A stretch of DNA of 64,000 nt, taken from Pedobacter glucosidilyticus (GTDB lineage Bacteria; Bacteroidota; Bacteroidia; Sphingobacteriales; Sphingobacteriaceae). The stretch lies in NCBI RefSeq assembly GCF_002483235.1, contig NZ_DLHN01000018.1, positions 62,001-126,000 on the forward strand, in the 5' to 3' direction. Positions 34,680 to 43,668 of the stretch are shown one piece after another. Within the stretch, counting starts at the first letter, position 1, and the number at the start of each line of letters is the position of its first letter. The translations under genes were made by a program, and so were the position numbers. The notes under the pieces were generated by a model. It was not told where the DNA came from, ran no database searches, and saw nothing but the letters and a program-made list of their open reading frames with translations.

Positions 34680-34790
34680 AACCTAATCTTTTACATTTAA
34701 TTATTTAAGATTTGAAAGTTATAAAAAAAATTAAAAAGTAACTGAAAATTCTTTAATATTTTTTGTGACTATACTTTTAAAGTTATGATG

Positions 34791-36254
34791 CTACTTCTTT
34801 CTTTTTATACGGATTGGCTTAATAAAATCAGTATTTATTTCTGTTGGTAATTGATAAACACGCCCTTTTACATCAGAAAAATATAATCTGGAAACTGATT
34901 TTTCTCTCCCATGTCCATCTGCCCAAAAAGCATAAAAATCTGGATGAACATTTACAGGTCTTCTGGCATAAGAATGATTATATATACTACCAGCGGTTAA
35001 AGCTTTACTTCTCCAAGTTTTACCTTGATTTTTACTTGTCCACATCACCATTTCTCCGCCTGTATTATAAGGTTGAGGCCCCATAGTAGTTGGTCCAATT
35101 ACTCGCCAGATACCTTTATCATCTATATATAAAGAACCCATATCATAATTATTACCAGAAGTAGTTATCGGATTAATTTCCCAGTTTTCTCCGGTAAATC
35201 TGGCGGTATGCCATGTACGCGGACCTTGTTCTGGCCCTGCTTCATAACCCTTACTGGTTAGGTATAGAATAACAGGTTTTCCTGTTTCATCATAAGTTAA
35301 ATCATTGATATAAACATTTAAGCCTTGGCTGTAATAATCTTTAACTAAAGCACTATTATCAATTTCTTTTAAGGGTACGCTTAGTGTTTCGTTTTTTGCA
35401 TTTTGCCAACTCTTACCAAAATCTGAAGTTTGTAAATAGTAAAGATTACTTCTATAGTTTAAACCATTCTCTCCTACTTTAATAGGATGAAAATTAAAAC
35501 TAGTACCTACTGTATTTTTATAGCTACCACTGGTTTGGTAATGGCCTTCCTCTATAATTGCTATATCTTTCCATTCAGAATAATTAACCCCATTTTGACT
35601 CGTCATGAAACTGATTGTTCTTCTTGGTTTAGATGGCTGACCAGGAATAACTTTTCTGTCATAATGGGTAAACAGATTAATAAAACCATTATTCGGCTGA
35701 TACCAAGTTTGCAAATAAGAAAAATTATTCATAGCTACTATTTCATCACTCACTAGTTTGGTAGCTTTAATCTCTTCAAATTCATTAATATCATAAGGTT
35801 TTTTACTTTTATGGATATAAGAAGGACTGTTGGTACCATGTGCTGTAGAAAAAAGCCATATATATCCGTCTTTATCGATATTCATCACCGGATTATCATG
35901 AGCATTATCCGTTTTCTTATCTAAAACTACCGTAGGTTTTGGAACTAACCCTGTTTGATGATCAAAATAAGAAATGGTGTGTAGTAATGTTTTCCCAGAA
36001 GAGTCGCTTCCTCCATAACAAAAAAAAGTTTTATCAACTTCTTTAACATAAATAGAAAACGGATAATGATTGGCTGGATAGGTGCCTAAACCTCCGCTAT
36101 ACTTATATACATATTCATCATTAGAAGGCTGGTTGCTATACCATATCCCTCTGTACCCAGTATCTTTTTGGTTAAGTGTAAGTGGGTTGTTTTGAGCTTT
36201 AACAATAAAACTCATACTAATTAAAATAAGCAATTGCAGACTTAAAATTCTCAT
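34791..36254 (-). CDS. BNR-4 seven-bladed propeller, candidate ulvan-type lyase (PL24/PL25-like) or rhamnosidase (GH145-like)
   Basis: This 487-residue protein has a signal peptide (MRILSLQLLI..IVKAQ) and a BNR-4 propeller. The opening is TGYRGIWYSNQP and SGGLGTYPANHYPFSIYV; then DNAHDNPVMNIDKDG (His119), FSTAHGTNSP (His139), NFSYLQTWYQ (Tyr180, Tyr185), THYDRK (Arg200). Two Asp-box-like motifs are TSDFGKSW and SKNQGKTW. His, His, Tyr and Arg in this order on a seven-bladed propeller is the active-site set I recall for PL24/PL25 ulvan lyases; GH145 and PL42 share the fold. It lies in PUL 2 just after the susCD terminator hairpin and 111 bases before the dehydrogenase gene. The fold is firm; lyase activity is inferred. 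Confidence 0.75.
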   Translation of the reverse strand: MRILSLQLLILISMSFIVKAQNNPLTLNQKDTGYRGIWYSNQPSNDEYVYKYSGGLGTYPANHYPFSIYVKEVDKTFFCYGGSDSSGKTLLHTISYFDHQTGLVPKPTVVLDKKTDNAHDNPVMNIDKDGYIWLFSTAHGTNSPSYIHKSKKPYDINEFEEIKATKLVSDEIVAMNNFSYLQTWYQPNNGFINLFTHYDRKVIPGQPSKPRRTISFMTSQNGVNYSEWKDIAIIEEGHYQTSGSYKNTVGTSFNFHPIKVGENGLNYRSNLYYLQTSDFGKSWQNAKNETLSVPLKEIDNSALVKDYYSQGLNVYINDLTYDETGKPVILYLTSKGYEAGPEQGPRTWHTARFTGENWEINPITTSGNNYDMGSLYIDDKGIWRVIGPTTMGPQPYNTGGEMVMWTSKNQGKTWRSKALTAGSIYNHSYARRPVNVHPDFYAFWADGHGREKSVSRLYFSDVKGRVYQLPTEINTDFIKPIRIKRKK

Positions 36255-36292
36255 GAGAATAAATAAATTGGGGGAAATAAACTATATAAAAA

Positions 36293-36361
36293 GGGCTAAA
36301 ATCATTCGTTTTACTTAACAATTACAAATACTGTTTGTAACGTAAAGAACGATTTTAGCCC
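36293..36361 (-). terminator. Long-range hairpin terminator/attenuator after PUL 2 susD
   Basis: GGGCTAAAATC (36293-36303) pairs perfectly with GATTTTAGCCC (36351-36361). The 47 bases between them can extend the stem with bulges (TTCGTTTTAC with GTAAAGAAC). On the minus strand a T-rich run (TTTTTATATAGTT) follows. It lies 18 bases after the susD stop and 39 before the BNR-4 start, paralleling the hairpin in PUL 1. Confidence 0.75.
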
Positions 36362-36379
36362 CTATTTAAATATTAGAAA

Positions 36380-37846
36380 TTAATCGTAATCTGGGTTTTG
36401 TGTAATCTTAGATGGATTAATATCAATTTGTGTTTGCGGGATTGGGAATAAAGCTTCATGAGCTTCCATTCCTTTAGACGCTAAAAGTGTTAAAGCTCTA
36501 TCTGTTCTCACCAGATCAAACCAACGGTGACCTTCAAAAGCTAATTCTACAAATCTCTCTTGCTCTATAGCTAATCTGAAAGCTGCTTGGTCTGCTACTC
36601 TTAATGCCAGATTAGTATTATTGCTAGTTTTACTAGGTAAACCCGCCCTTGTTCTAACCTGATTTAAGTAAGTAAATGCAGGTCCATCAGCAACGTAACC
36701 TAACTCATTTAAAGCTTCTGCATACATTAAAAGTACATCAGCATATCTTAAAACAATCCAGTTATTATCACCATCTATGTTAGCTGCCGGAGTACCAGAA
36801 TATTTAACAATATAATTATGGTTAACTGTATTTCCGTTAAGCACATAGCTGGTACGCATAGAAACTGCTTTACGAGCATCATTAGCTTCGTAAGCGTTGT
36901 TCATTTCTGCCGTTGGAATGTTTTGCCCTAGAGGGTTACCCACTGTTACCACTGCTGTACCAGAACCGATAGGTGCAAATTGATTGGTAAACGGACTGCC
37001 CTCTCCGTTAGAAGCTCTTTTGAATTGAACTTCAAAAATAGACTCACGACTATTCTCATTTGCTATACCAAATACACTAGCATAAGATGGTAATAACTGA
37101 TATTTGGTTTGTGCCTGTGCAGCAATAACTTGTTCAAGTTTTTGAGCGGCTAAGTCCCATCTTTTTTGGGTTAAGTATACTTTTCCTAATAAAGACATCG
37201 CAGCACCTTTAGTTGCTCTACCAATATCACCAGCTGTATATTCATATGGTAAAACAGCTTCAGCATCAGTTAAATCTGTGATAATTTGATTGTATACATT
37301 TGCAACTGTTTCTCTACCATAATCATAACCTTCCTGTGGATTAACAATTACTTTTGTTACAAGGGGCACACCACCAAAAATCCTAACTAAATTAAAATAC
37401 ATTAAGGCTCTTAAAAATTTAGCTTCGCCAATGTATCTGGCTTTTAAATTTTCATCCATAGTAACCGCCTGTATTTTCTCTATCACAATATTGGTGTTTT
37501 GTATAGCCTGATAATGGCCCGCCCATGTAGTGCTACTGATAGAGGTTGTAGGTAAGTTTACAAACTTGTCTACAGCGTCTAAATCTGCTCCGGCGTTTAC
37601 ATTGGTAATTTCTGTGTTATCAGAACGTAAATCGCCAATGATGTGCATAGAAGAATAGTATAAGCCAGCATATTGTAAACCTCCATAAGCTGCTGTGAGC
37701 GCATTTTTCATGTCATCTCCAGTCTTATAATAGTTATTAGCATTTTGCTGGGCAATAGGTGCTAATTCTAAAAAATCTTTTTTGCAACTACTTGCAGAAA
37801 GTAATACAATTACGCCTGCAGTGAATAATGTTTTAATATTTCTCAT
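36380..37846 (-). CDS. SusD/RagB-family glycan-binding lipoprotein, PUL 2
   Basis: This protein has 488 residues from ATG 37844-37846, which is followed by a lipoprotein signal (NIKTLFTAGVIVLLSASSC). A start 24 bases upstream would overlap the susC stop. Family features: CKKDFLELAPIAQQNANNYYKTGDDMKNALTAA, IGEAKFLRALMYFNLVRIFGGVPLV, GAAMSLLGKVYLTQKRW, WIVLRYADVLLMYAEALNELG, EQERFVELAFEGHRWFDLVR and the terminal FPIPQTQIDINP. It works with the adjacent SusC as the surface lid and ligand binder. It is clearly a different subfamily from the PUL 1 SusD: little sequence is shared beyond the family motifs, so the two loci probably take different glycan fragments. Confidence 0.96.
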   Translation of the reverse strand: MRNIKTLFTAGVIVLLSASSCKKDFLELAPIAQQNANNYYKTGDDMKNALTAAYGGLQYAGLYYSSMHIIGDLRSDNTEITNVNAGADLDAVDKFVNLPTTSISSTTWAGHYQAIQNTNIVIEKIQAVTMDENLKARYIGEAKFLRALMYFNLVRIFGGVPLVTKVIVNPQEGYDYGRETVANVYNQIITDLTDAEAVLPYEYTAGDIGRATKGAAMSLLGKVYLTQKRWDLAAQKLEQVIAAQAQTKYQLLPSYASVFGIANENSRESIFEVQFKRASNGEGSPFTNQFAPIGSGTAVVTVGNPLGQNIPTAEMNNAYEANDARKAVSMRTSYVLNGNTVNHNYIVKYSGTPAANIDGDNNWIVLRYADVLLMYAEALNELGYVADGPAFTYLNQVRTRAGLPSKTSNNTNLALRVADQAAFRLAIEQERFVELAFEGHRWFDLVRTDRALTLLASKGMEAHEALFPIPQTQIDINPSKITQNPDYD

Positions 37847-37859
37847 GTCTATAACTGTA

Positions 37860-40800
37860 TTAGAATCCAAAATTTAATCCAAACATAAAGGTGCGAGCTA
37901 AGGGATAACCTCCTGAATCAACACCTGGTACTAAAGGATTAGCTCCTTCAAAACTTACCTCTGGGTTATAGCCTTCGTATTTAGTAAAAGTATAAGCGTT
38001 TTGGATGGTAAAGCTTAATCTGGCGTTGGCCACTTTTAAGGCTTTAAGAGCTGATGCTGGCAAGTTATATCCTAAAGTAATATTTCTGATTCTTAAAAAA
38101 GAGCCGTCTTCTACAAATTGAGAAGTAACGTTATTAATTACAGATGCAACACCTAAAGCACCAAAATTACGATCAATTTGTGGGCTTACCCCATCTCCAC
38201 GGTCGGTTTCTGATTTCCAGCCATTTGCAGTACTTCTTAGTACATTGTAAGAACCTGCGTAATTACCATAAAATCTTCTAGCTGCATTTAAAACTTCAAA
38301 ACCTTGTACGCCTTGTAGTGTAAATGCAAAATCAAAGTTTTTGTAGGCGAAGCTATTAGTCATGCCGTAAGTAAAATCAGGGAAAGGGCTTCCTAAACTT
38401 GTTCTGTCATCTGCAGTAATTCTACCATCACCATTAACATCAGCAAATTTTAACTGACCTGGCTTAGATATTTTTGCACCAGAAGCGTTTTCTACCGCTG
38501 GGTTATTAGCAACATCATCAGCATTTTGATAAATACCCACAACCTTATAACCAAAGAAAGAGCCTGGATCGGAACCAATTTGAGTAATGTGTGTATTACC
38601 TGCTGCAAAAGTTGCTTGCCTTCTTAAGATAGGAGAACCATCTGGACCTAATGCAACCACTTTAATATTATTGGTAGAGAAGTTAAAGTCTGTAGTCCAC
38701 TTAAATTCTTTAACCATATTACGGCTAACCAAAGTAAACTCAAAACCTTTATTATTAATTTCTCCAATATTTCTTAAAGCTTCGCTATATCCTGTTAAAG
38801 TAGGTACAGGTACGTTTAGCAATAAGTCTGAGGTAGTTTTATTGTAATAATCAAAAGACATAGAGAAACGGTTTTGTAACAAACCAAACTCTAAACCAGC
38901 ATCAAACTGTTTGTTTCTCTCCCAACCTAAAAGGCTGTTAGCAATGGTGGTTTGTCTGATACCGTTATTTACGATACCTCCACTAGGGCCAAAAATATAA
39001 TTTTCTATTCCTGTTAAACCTACAGAGCCATAATTAGTGATAAAGTTATTACCTGTTAAACCATAACTAGCTCTAACTTTTAACTCGCTTAACCAATTTA
39101 CATCTTTAAGAAAATCTTCTTCAGAAACTCTCCATCCTAAAGATACCGAAGGGAAAGTTCCCCATTTATTATCACCACCAAAACGAGATGAACCGTCTTG
39201 TCTGAAAGTTGCAGTTAACAGATATTTATCGTTATAGCTATAATTTAAACGAGCGATATAAGATAATAAAGACCACTCTTGAGGACCTGATGCTGCACCA
39301 ACAGTTACTAAACCAGCAGCATTAATTGTTCTTACAACATCGCTGGCATAGTTGCTTCCACTTAAGCTAGTTAAATCTGTTCTTTCCTTTTGGATAGTAT
39401 AACCCGCTAATACATCAAAAGCATGTTTATCAAATGTTTTCTTATAATTTAAAGTAAACTCTGATAACCAGTTTCTACTATTAGATTCTTCATAAGAACC
39501 TACAGGAAGTTTTGTTGCATTGGTACTATTAGGATTAATGATAGATGGACTGAATACATCCTGATCAAAATTTCTAAAATCGGCACCTACTAAAGTTTTA
39601 AAATTTAAATCTTTTGCCAAATTGATGTCCACAAAAGCAGTACCTAATAATCTTAAAGTATTTTGCTGTTGGAAATACTCTTTAGCAATTTTCACAGGGT
39701 TATCAACCTCGCTAGTTCCTACTCCTTGTCCCGTAATTTGTGTATAATTTCCATTAGCATCATAAGGAGCTAAATGAGGAGCAGCTGTTAGGGCCGATTG
39801 TATTATACCACCTCCCTGCCAGTTTCCTTCTGCTAAAGTTTGATTAGAGAAAGTAAACGAAGGCGTTAAGTTTGCTCCTACTTTTACTCTTTTATTTAAT
39901 TGAGATTCAACATTAGCTCTAAAAGAGTAGCGTTTTAAGTCTGAATTTAGGATAATACCATCTTGTGCTAAATAACCACCAGAAACAAAGAATCTGGTTT
40001 TATCATTACCGCCAGAGAAATTTAGCTGATAATTACTCATTGGTGCCGTTCTAAAAATCTCATTCTGCCAATTAGTACCTTCGCCTAAAGATTCAGGATC
40101 TGAGAATACAGCTGGCAATAAATACATGACGTTATTTAAACGAGCAGAGTTAGGGTCTGATGCAGAACGACCAGGTCCTGAGTTTACCCAAGCATTATTT
40201 CTAGCTTCATTAATAAAATAAGCATACTCTCTAGCATTTAATACATCTAAAGTTTTTTCTACCTGTTGTACGCCTGTATTTACACTAAAATCAATTTTAG
40301 AAACACCACTTTTACCAGATTTTGTAGTGATGATAACCACACCATTAGAACCTCTGGAACCGTAAATTGCTGTTGCTGATGCGTCTTTTAAAACCTGAAT
40401 ATTATCAATATCAGCAGGGTTAATGGTATTTAAAGGGTTATTTCTTTGGTTATAATCATTAGTAACCGGAAAACCATCTACCACATATAAAGGCTCGTTT
40501 CCGGCACTTAAAGAACCTGCACCTCTAATTCTTACAGTAGAACCACCACCTGGTGCACCTGTTGCCTGGGTAACTTGTACACCTGCCATTTGTGCAGCCA
40601 TAGCGTTATCTAAACTCACTACAGGTTGATCTTTAATTCTTTGTGCGTTGATAGAGCTGATAGAACCCGTAACATCTTTACGTTGTTGAGTTCCGTAACC
40701 TACTACTACCACAGTATTTAAATTCTGGCTATCTTCTACTAAGCTTACGTTGATGTTATTTTTACCAGCTACAGCAATTTCTTGTACCACAAAACCAGTA

Positions 40801-41342
40801 TAGGTTACTACAATAACTGCATTATCTGCAAGACCATTTAGGCTAAAGCTACCATTGATATCAGTTTGGGTAACTTTATCAGAACCCTTAACTTTTATGG
40901 TAGCGCCAGGTAAGGGCTGTCCGGTGTTGTCTGTAACTTTACCTTTTATATCTACAGGTAATTTAGGCTCAGGTTTAATTTCAATTTTATTAACTATAAT
41001 CGTTTTATTTTCAATAGAATAACTAAAAGGCTGGCCTTTAAAGCTTGCTTGTAAAGCTTTTTCAAGACTTGCTGCTTTTAAATTTAAAGTAACTGGCTTG
41101 GCATTTACCAACTCGTTATACTTATAAAAAAAGAAATAGCCACTTTGCTCGCCAATGGTAGTAAGTGCTTTTTCTAAAGAGATATTTTTTCCAGAAATAC
41201 TGATACTTTGCGAAAAACTTTTTGCGCTAAGCTGTAAACATCCAAGAGTTAATAAGATGACCGTCAGTTTCATAATACGAAACGTTTTCGAAGGGAATAA
41301 GCCGGATACATTCCGGATTTTACCGTAAACATTTAATTGCAT
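37860..41342 (-). CDS. SusC/RagA-type TonB-dependent transporter with STN domain, PUL 2
   Basis: This 1160-residue protein has a signal sequence (RIMKLTVILLTLGCLQLSAKSFSQ), an STN domain (about 47-120, LEKALTTIGEQSGYFFFYKY), a carboxypeptidase-like sandwich (about 128-205, IKGKVTDNTGQPLPGATI), TonB-box-like NTVVVVGYG, plug (VSLDNAMAAQMAGVQVTQ, SATAIYGSRGSNGVVIITTKSG) and a barrel ending LARTFMFGLNFGF. The final strand carries the aromatic C-terminus expected for BAM insertion. The STN domain couples it to the FecR and ECF sigma genes just upstream. susD follows after 13 bases. The start could also be the Met at residue 24, which would give a more standard signal peptide. Confidence 0.96.
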   Translation of the reverse strand: MQLNVYGKIRNVSGLFPSKTFRIMKLTVILLTLGCLQLSAKSFSQSISISGKNISLEKALTTIGEQSGYFFFYKYNELVNAKPVTLNLKAASLEKALQASFKGQPFSYSIENKTIIVNKIEIKPEPKLPVDIKGKVTDNTGQPLPGATIKVKGSDKVTQTDINGSFSLNGLADNAVIVVTYTGFVVQEIAVAGKNNINVSLVEDSQNLNTVVVVGYGTQQRKDVTGSISSINAQRIKDQPVVSLDNAMAAQMAGVQVTQATGAPGGGSTVRIRGAGSLSAGNEPLYVVDGFPVTNDYNQRNNPLNTINPADIDNIQVLKDASATAIYGSRGSNGVVIITTKSGKSGVSKIDFSVNTGVQQVEKTLDVLNAREYAYFINEARNNAWVNSGPGRSASDPNSARLNNVMYLLPAVFSDPESLGEGTNWQNEIFRTAPMSNYQLNFSGGNDKTRFFVSGGYLAQDGIILNSDLKRYSFRANVESQLNKRVKVGANLTPSFTFSNQTLAEGNWQGGGIIQSALTAAPHLAPYDANGNYTQITGQGVGTSEVDNPVKIAKEYFQQQNTLRLLGTAFVDINLAKDLNFKTLVGADFRNFDQDVFSPSIINPNSTNATKLPVGSYEESNSRNWLSEFTLNYKKTFDKHAFDVLAGYTIQKERTDLTSLSGSNYASDVVRTINAAGLVTVGAASGPQEWSLLSYIARLNYSYNDKYLLTATFRQDGSSRFGGDNKWGTFPSVSLGWRVSEEDFLKDVNWLSELKVRASYGLTGNNFITNYGSVGLTGIENYIFGPSGGIVNNGIRQTTIANSLLGWERNKQFDAGLEFGLLQNRFSMSFDYYNKTTSDLLLNVPVPTLTGYSEALRNIGEINNKGFEFTLVSRNMVKEFKWTTDFNFSTNNIKVVALGPDGSPILRRQATFAAGNTHITQIGSDPGSFFGYKVVGIYQNADDVANNPAVENASGAKISKPGQLKFADVNGDGRITADDRTSLGSPFPDFTYGMTNSFAYKNFDFAFTLQGVQGFEVLNAARRFYGNYAGSYNVLRSTANGWKSETDRGDGVSPQIDRNFGALGVASVINNVTSQFVEDGSFLRIRNITLGYNLPASALKALKVANARLSFTIQNAYTFTKYEGYNPEVSFEGANPLVPGVDSGGYPLARTFMFGLNFGF

Positions 41343-41439
41343 ACTTTTGTAAAGTTTGGGTTAATAGATTAAGTTCCTTCCACAGAATTTTTTTAGGGTT
41401 AATCCAAACCGGAAATAGCTTTTTTACAAAGCTTCCTTT

Positions 41440-41470
41440 AAGCCGGTTGTGTTGGTAGCACATCCGGTTT
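41440..41470. promoter_or_regulatory. Stable hairpin in the fecR-susC gap, PUL 2
   Basis: AAGCCGGTTGTG and CACATCCGGTTT pair at 11 of 12 positions around a 7-base loop. A T-run (TTTTG) follows on the plus strand only, so as a terminator it faces the wrong way for the flanking genes. On the minus strand it is a hairpin in the susC leader about 100 bases before the start codon. The 193-base gap holds no gene. Confidence 0.5.
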
Positions 41471-41535
41471 TTTTGTTGGATTATCAATAACAGTACTTAT
41501 GTCTTCATATCATTTATAAATTAGGTTAAACATGA

Positions 41536-42705
41536 TTAATTGGTTATGATAATTTTATTACCTTTTATAGTTGTATTGATTTTACTTAGTTCTAGAATTC
41601 TTAAAACTTCTGTTACGTTTTCGCTTCTGTTAATTTTTCCAACAAATAAATCTTCTGATATTTTTCCGCGATACTCTACATCCACATTATACCATCTGGA
41701 AACCTGCCTCATAATGGTTTGGATATTATCTCTGTTAAATTTGAAATATCCATTTTTCCAAGCTATGGCGGCTTCTTCATCTGCTGCTGATACTTTGAAG
41801 CTTTTAGCGTTATTGGCTAAAACAGCTTGCTGGCCAGGCTTAAGCACAGCAGAAATATTTTCTTCTTTTCCCTGCATATTAAGCTTGTGTACCCTTACGC
41901 TGCCTTCTAAAAGCGTGGTTTTATCAGCACTTTCATCATCATAAGTGTTGATGTTAAAATGCGTACCTAATACCTCAATAACCTGATGAGCTGATACCAC
42001 TTTAAAAGGTTTATGTATATTTTTAGCAACTTCAAAATAGGCCTCTCCGGTAATTTCAACCTTACGTTCTGCTCCGGTAAAAACTGTAGGAAATTTGATA
42101 GATGAAGACGCATTAAGCCATACTTGGGTACCATCTGCTAAAGTCAATTGATATTGCCCTCCACGCGGCGTACTGATCATATTTATAGCTGCAGATTGGT
42201 TTGCTTGTTTGGTATGATATACAATCTGACCATCTTTAGTTTTTACTATTTCTGCACCAGCATCTTGTGTAATTAAACCATCTTCTTTATCATTTAAGAT
42301 TATTGATGAACCATCTGCTAAAGTTAAAACAGCTTTATTACCACCAGGTTTAATTTCAACTTTTGCAAGTTTCACTTTTGGATTACCTGTTTCTATGCTA
42401 CCGCTTTGCTTAAAAAACAAATAAGAAGCAACACCCGTAAATAATAGAACAGATGCAGCAATCAACCATTTCTTCATCCAAATTACTTTGGAAGAGCTTT
42501 TAAGCTCTTCCGCAGCAATTTGTTCACTCAAACCTGCCTTTATAGCATCTTTTAATTGGCTTTTAGCCTTATCTTGCATTCCGTCTAACACATTCTCCTC
42601 TACCTCAAAAAGGTTATAGTAAGCATCTAGAAAGTCTATTTCTTCCTGACTTGCCTCTCCTAGCCTATATTTTCGAAGAATTTTATAAAATTCCTTTGGA
42701 TCCAT
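41536..42705 (-). CDS. FecR-type anti-sigma factor, PUL 2
   Basis: This 389-residue protein has a short cytoplasmic anti-sigma segment (KEFYKILRKYRLGEASQEEI), one transmembrane helix near residues 78-98 (KKWLIAASVLLFTGVASYLFF), then the periplasmic FecR domain: STPRGGQYQLTLADGTQVWLNASS, FPTVFTGAERKVEITGEAYFEV, VIEVLGTHFNINTY, and a C-terminal STN-like stretch NIQTIMRQVSRWYNVDVEYRGK. It lies 81 bases downstream of its sigma gene and about 190 upstream of susC, the standard order of an STN-SusC / FecR / ECF signalling cassette. It resembles the PUL 1 FecR closely enough to suggest common descent. Confidence 0.95.
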   Translation of the reverse strand: MDPKEFYKILRKYRLGEASQEEIDFLDAYYNLFEVEENVLDGMQDKAKSQLKDAIKAGLSEQIAAEELKSSSKVIWMKKWLIAASVLLFTGVASYLFFKQSGSIETGNPKVKLAKVEIKPGGNKAVLTLADGSSIILNDKEDGLITQDAGAEIVKTKDGQIVYHTKQANQSAAINMISTPRGGQYQLTLADGTQVWLNASSSIKFPTVFTGAERKVEITGEAYFEVAKNIHKPFKVVSAHQVIEVLGTHFNINTYDDESADKTTLLEGSVRVHKLNMQGKEENISAVLKPGQQAVLANNAKSFKVSAADEEAAIAWKNGYFKFNRDNIQTIMRQVSRWYNVDVEYRGKISEDLFVGKINRSENVTEVLRILELSKINTTIKGNKIIITN

Positions 42706-42786
42706 CTTGTATCGACTCTTAGTTTGATGAGCCTTTAAAGATATGACCGCCGAGAAACGAAAAGTCCCACGAGAAATAAAAAAAAA

Positions 42787-43362
42787 TTATAGATTTTGAA
42801 GTAAGAACATCAAATATAAAGGTCCGAGAGATTCTCTTAGTTGAGCCATGCTCTTTCCTAATTGGTTTTGAACCGTTTTTCTACTGATTTGAAGCTTATC
42901 TGCTATTTGTTGCGTGGTTAAATCTTCCTGATATTTCATCCTAAAGATTTCTTGTTGTGATGGAGTTAAAGAGTTTATCAATCTTTCATACTTGAGTAAA
43001 AACTCTTTTCTTAGTATTTCAGCATCAGTTTGGTCTTTGGCTATACCTAATTGAATCAGAACTTCAGGAATTGGTGTATACCTTTGCTCCTTTTCCATCC
43101 ATTTAAAAACATTATTTCTTACTGATGTGTGTAAATAAGAAACCAGATTATCAATAGAAAGCTCTTTACGGCGAAGCCATAATTGCAGAAAAATATCTTG
43201 GGTTATATCTTTTGCATAATCAGCATCTTTTAGGCGTTTGTAAGCTGCATTATACATTTGCTCCCAATATTTATCATAAAGGGTATCAAACGCAAGATTA
43301 TCATCGTTTTCTTGCATTTGTAATAACAATAATTTATCTTCCTCTTTATGGCTTAGCAACAT
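42787..43362 (-). CDS. ECF sigma factor (FecI-like), PUL 2
   Basis: This 191-residue ECF sigma factor has region 2 (LAFDTLYDKYWEQMYNAAYKRL, DITQDIFLQLWLRRKEL), an unstructured linker, and region 4 (LINSLTPSQQEIFRMKYQED, IADKLQISRKTVQNQLGKSM). It ends in a hydrophobic tail (YLMFLLQNL), as the PUL 1 sigma factor does. It should be released from the adjacent FecR when the PUL 2 SusC senses its glycan, and then drive the fecR-susCD genes. Two perfect inverted repeats lie just upstream and may control it. It is the first gene of PUL 2. Confidence 0.95.
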   Translation of the reverse strand: MLLSHKEEDKLLLLQMQENDDNLAFDTLYDKYWEQMYNAAYKRLKDADYAKDITQDIFLQLWLRRKELSIDNLVSYLHTSVRNNVFKWMEKEQRYTPIPEVLIQLGIAKDQTDAEILRKEFLLKYERLINSLTPSQQEIFRMKYQEDLTTQQIADKLQISRKTVQNQLGKSMAQLRESLGPLYLMFLLQNL

Positions 43363-43380
43363 CTTTTTGGAGATCAGATT

Positions 43381-43399
43381 TATTCAAATTTATTGAATA
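43381..43399. promoter_or_regulatory. Perfect palindrome upstream of the PUL 2 sigma gene
   Basis: TATTCAA, five bases, TTGAATA, 19 bases before the sigma start codon. Arm and spacer lengths suit a dimeric repressor. It lies where the promoter or leader must be. The rest of the 306-base gene-free gap (43363-43668) holds the repeat at 43414 and the terminator at 43616 and nothing else I can support. Confidence 0.45.
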
Positions 43400-43413
43400 T
43401 TTTTAATAATACA

Positions 43414-43442
43414 ATGTAGCTTTATTAAAACCTTTGCTACAT
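43414..43442. promoter_or_regulatory. Second inverted repeat upstream of the PUL 2 sigma gene
   Basis: ATGTAGC, 15 bases, GCTACAT: perfect 7-base arms, 52-80 bases before the sigma start. It may be an operator half-site pair or a weak hairpin. No known regulator site is recognised. Confidence 0.35.
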
Positions 43443-43615
43443 ATAACCGATTAAAACTTATTTATTAATTTTTATCAAATTAATTATCTCATCACTAAAC
43501 ATATTTTTCATTAGTAGTTTAAAACCTTCTAATATTTTAAGTTAAGGATTTAAAAATCTGATGATTTATGCAGAAACAAATGGTGTTAACCCCTATCAGG
43601 ATGGATGTAAAATAA

Positions 43616-43644
43616 AAAAGTCCTGAACATTATTCAGGACTTTT
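43616..43644. terminator. Bidirectional intrinsic terminator after the cold-shock gene
   Basis: AAAAGTCCTGAA and TTCAGGACTTTT form a perfect 12-bp stem around five bases, with T-rich sequence on the minus-strand exit. It is 24 bases after the cold-shock gene's stop. Confidence 0.88.
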
Positions 43645-43668
43645 AGAACATTTTAAAGCTTTATGTTT

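Noticed and set aside
25294..36254. A sialic-acid locus (BNR sialidase-like, NanA-like aldolase, GH20 hexosaminidase)
   Set aside because: The BNR protein shows the NAHDNP/BNR-4 pattern and no sialidase RIP motif near its start, the aldolase lacks GTTGE, and no ManNAc kinase or epimerase of the sialic-acid route is present.
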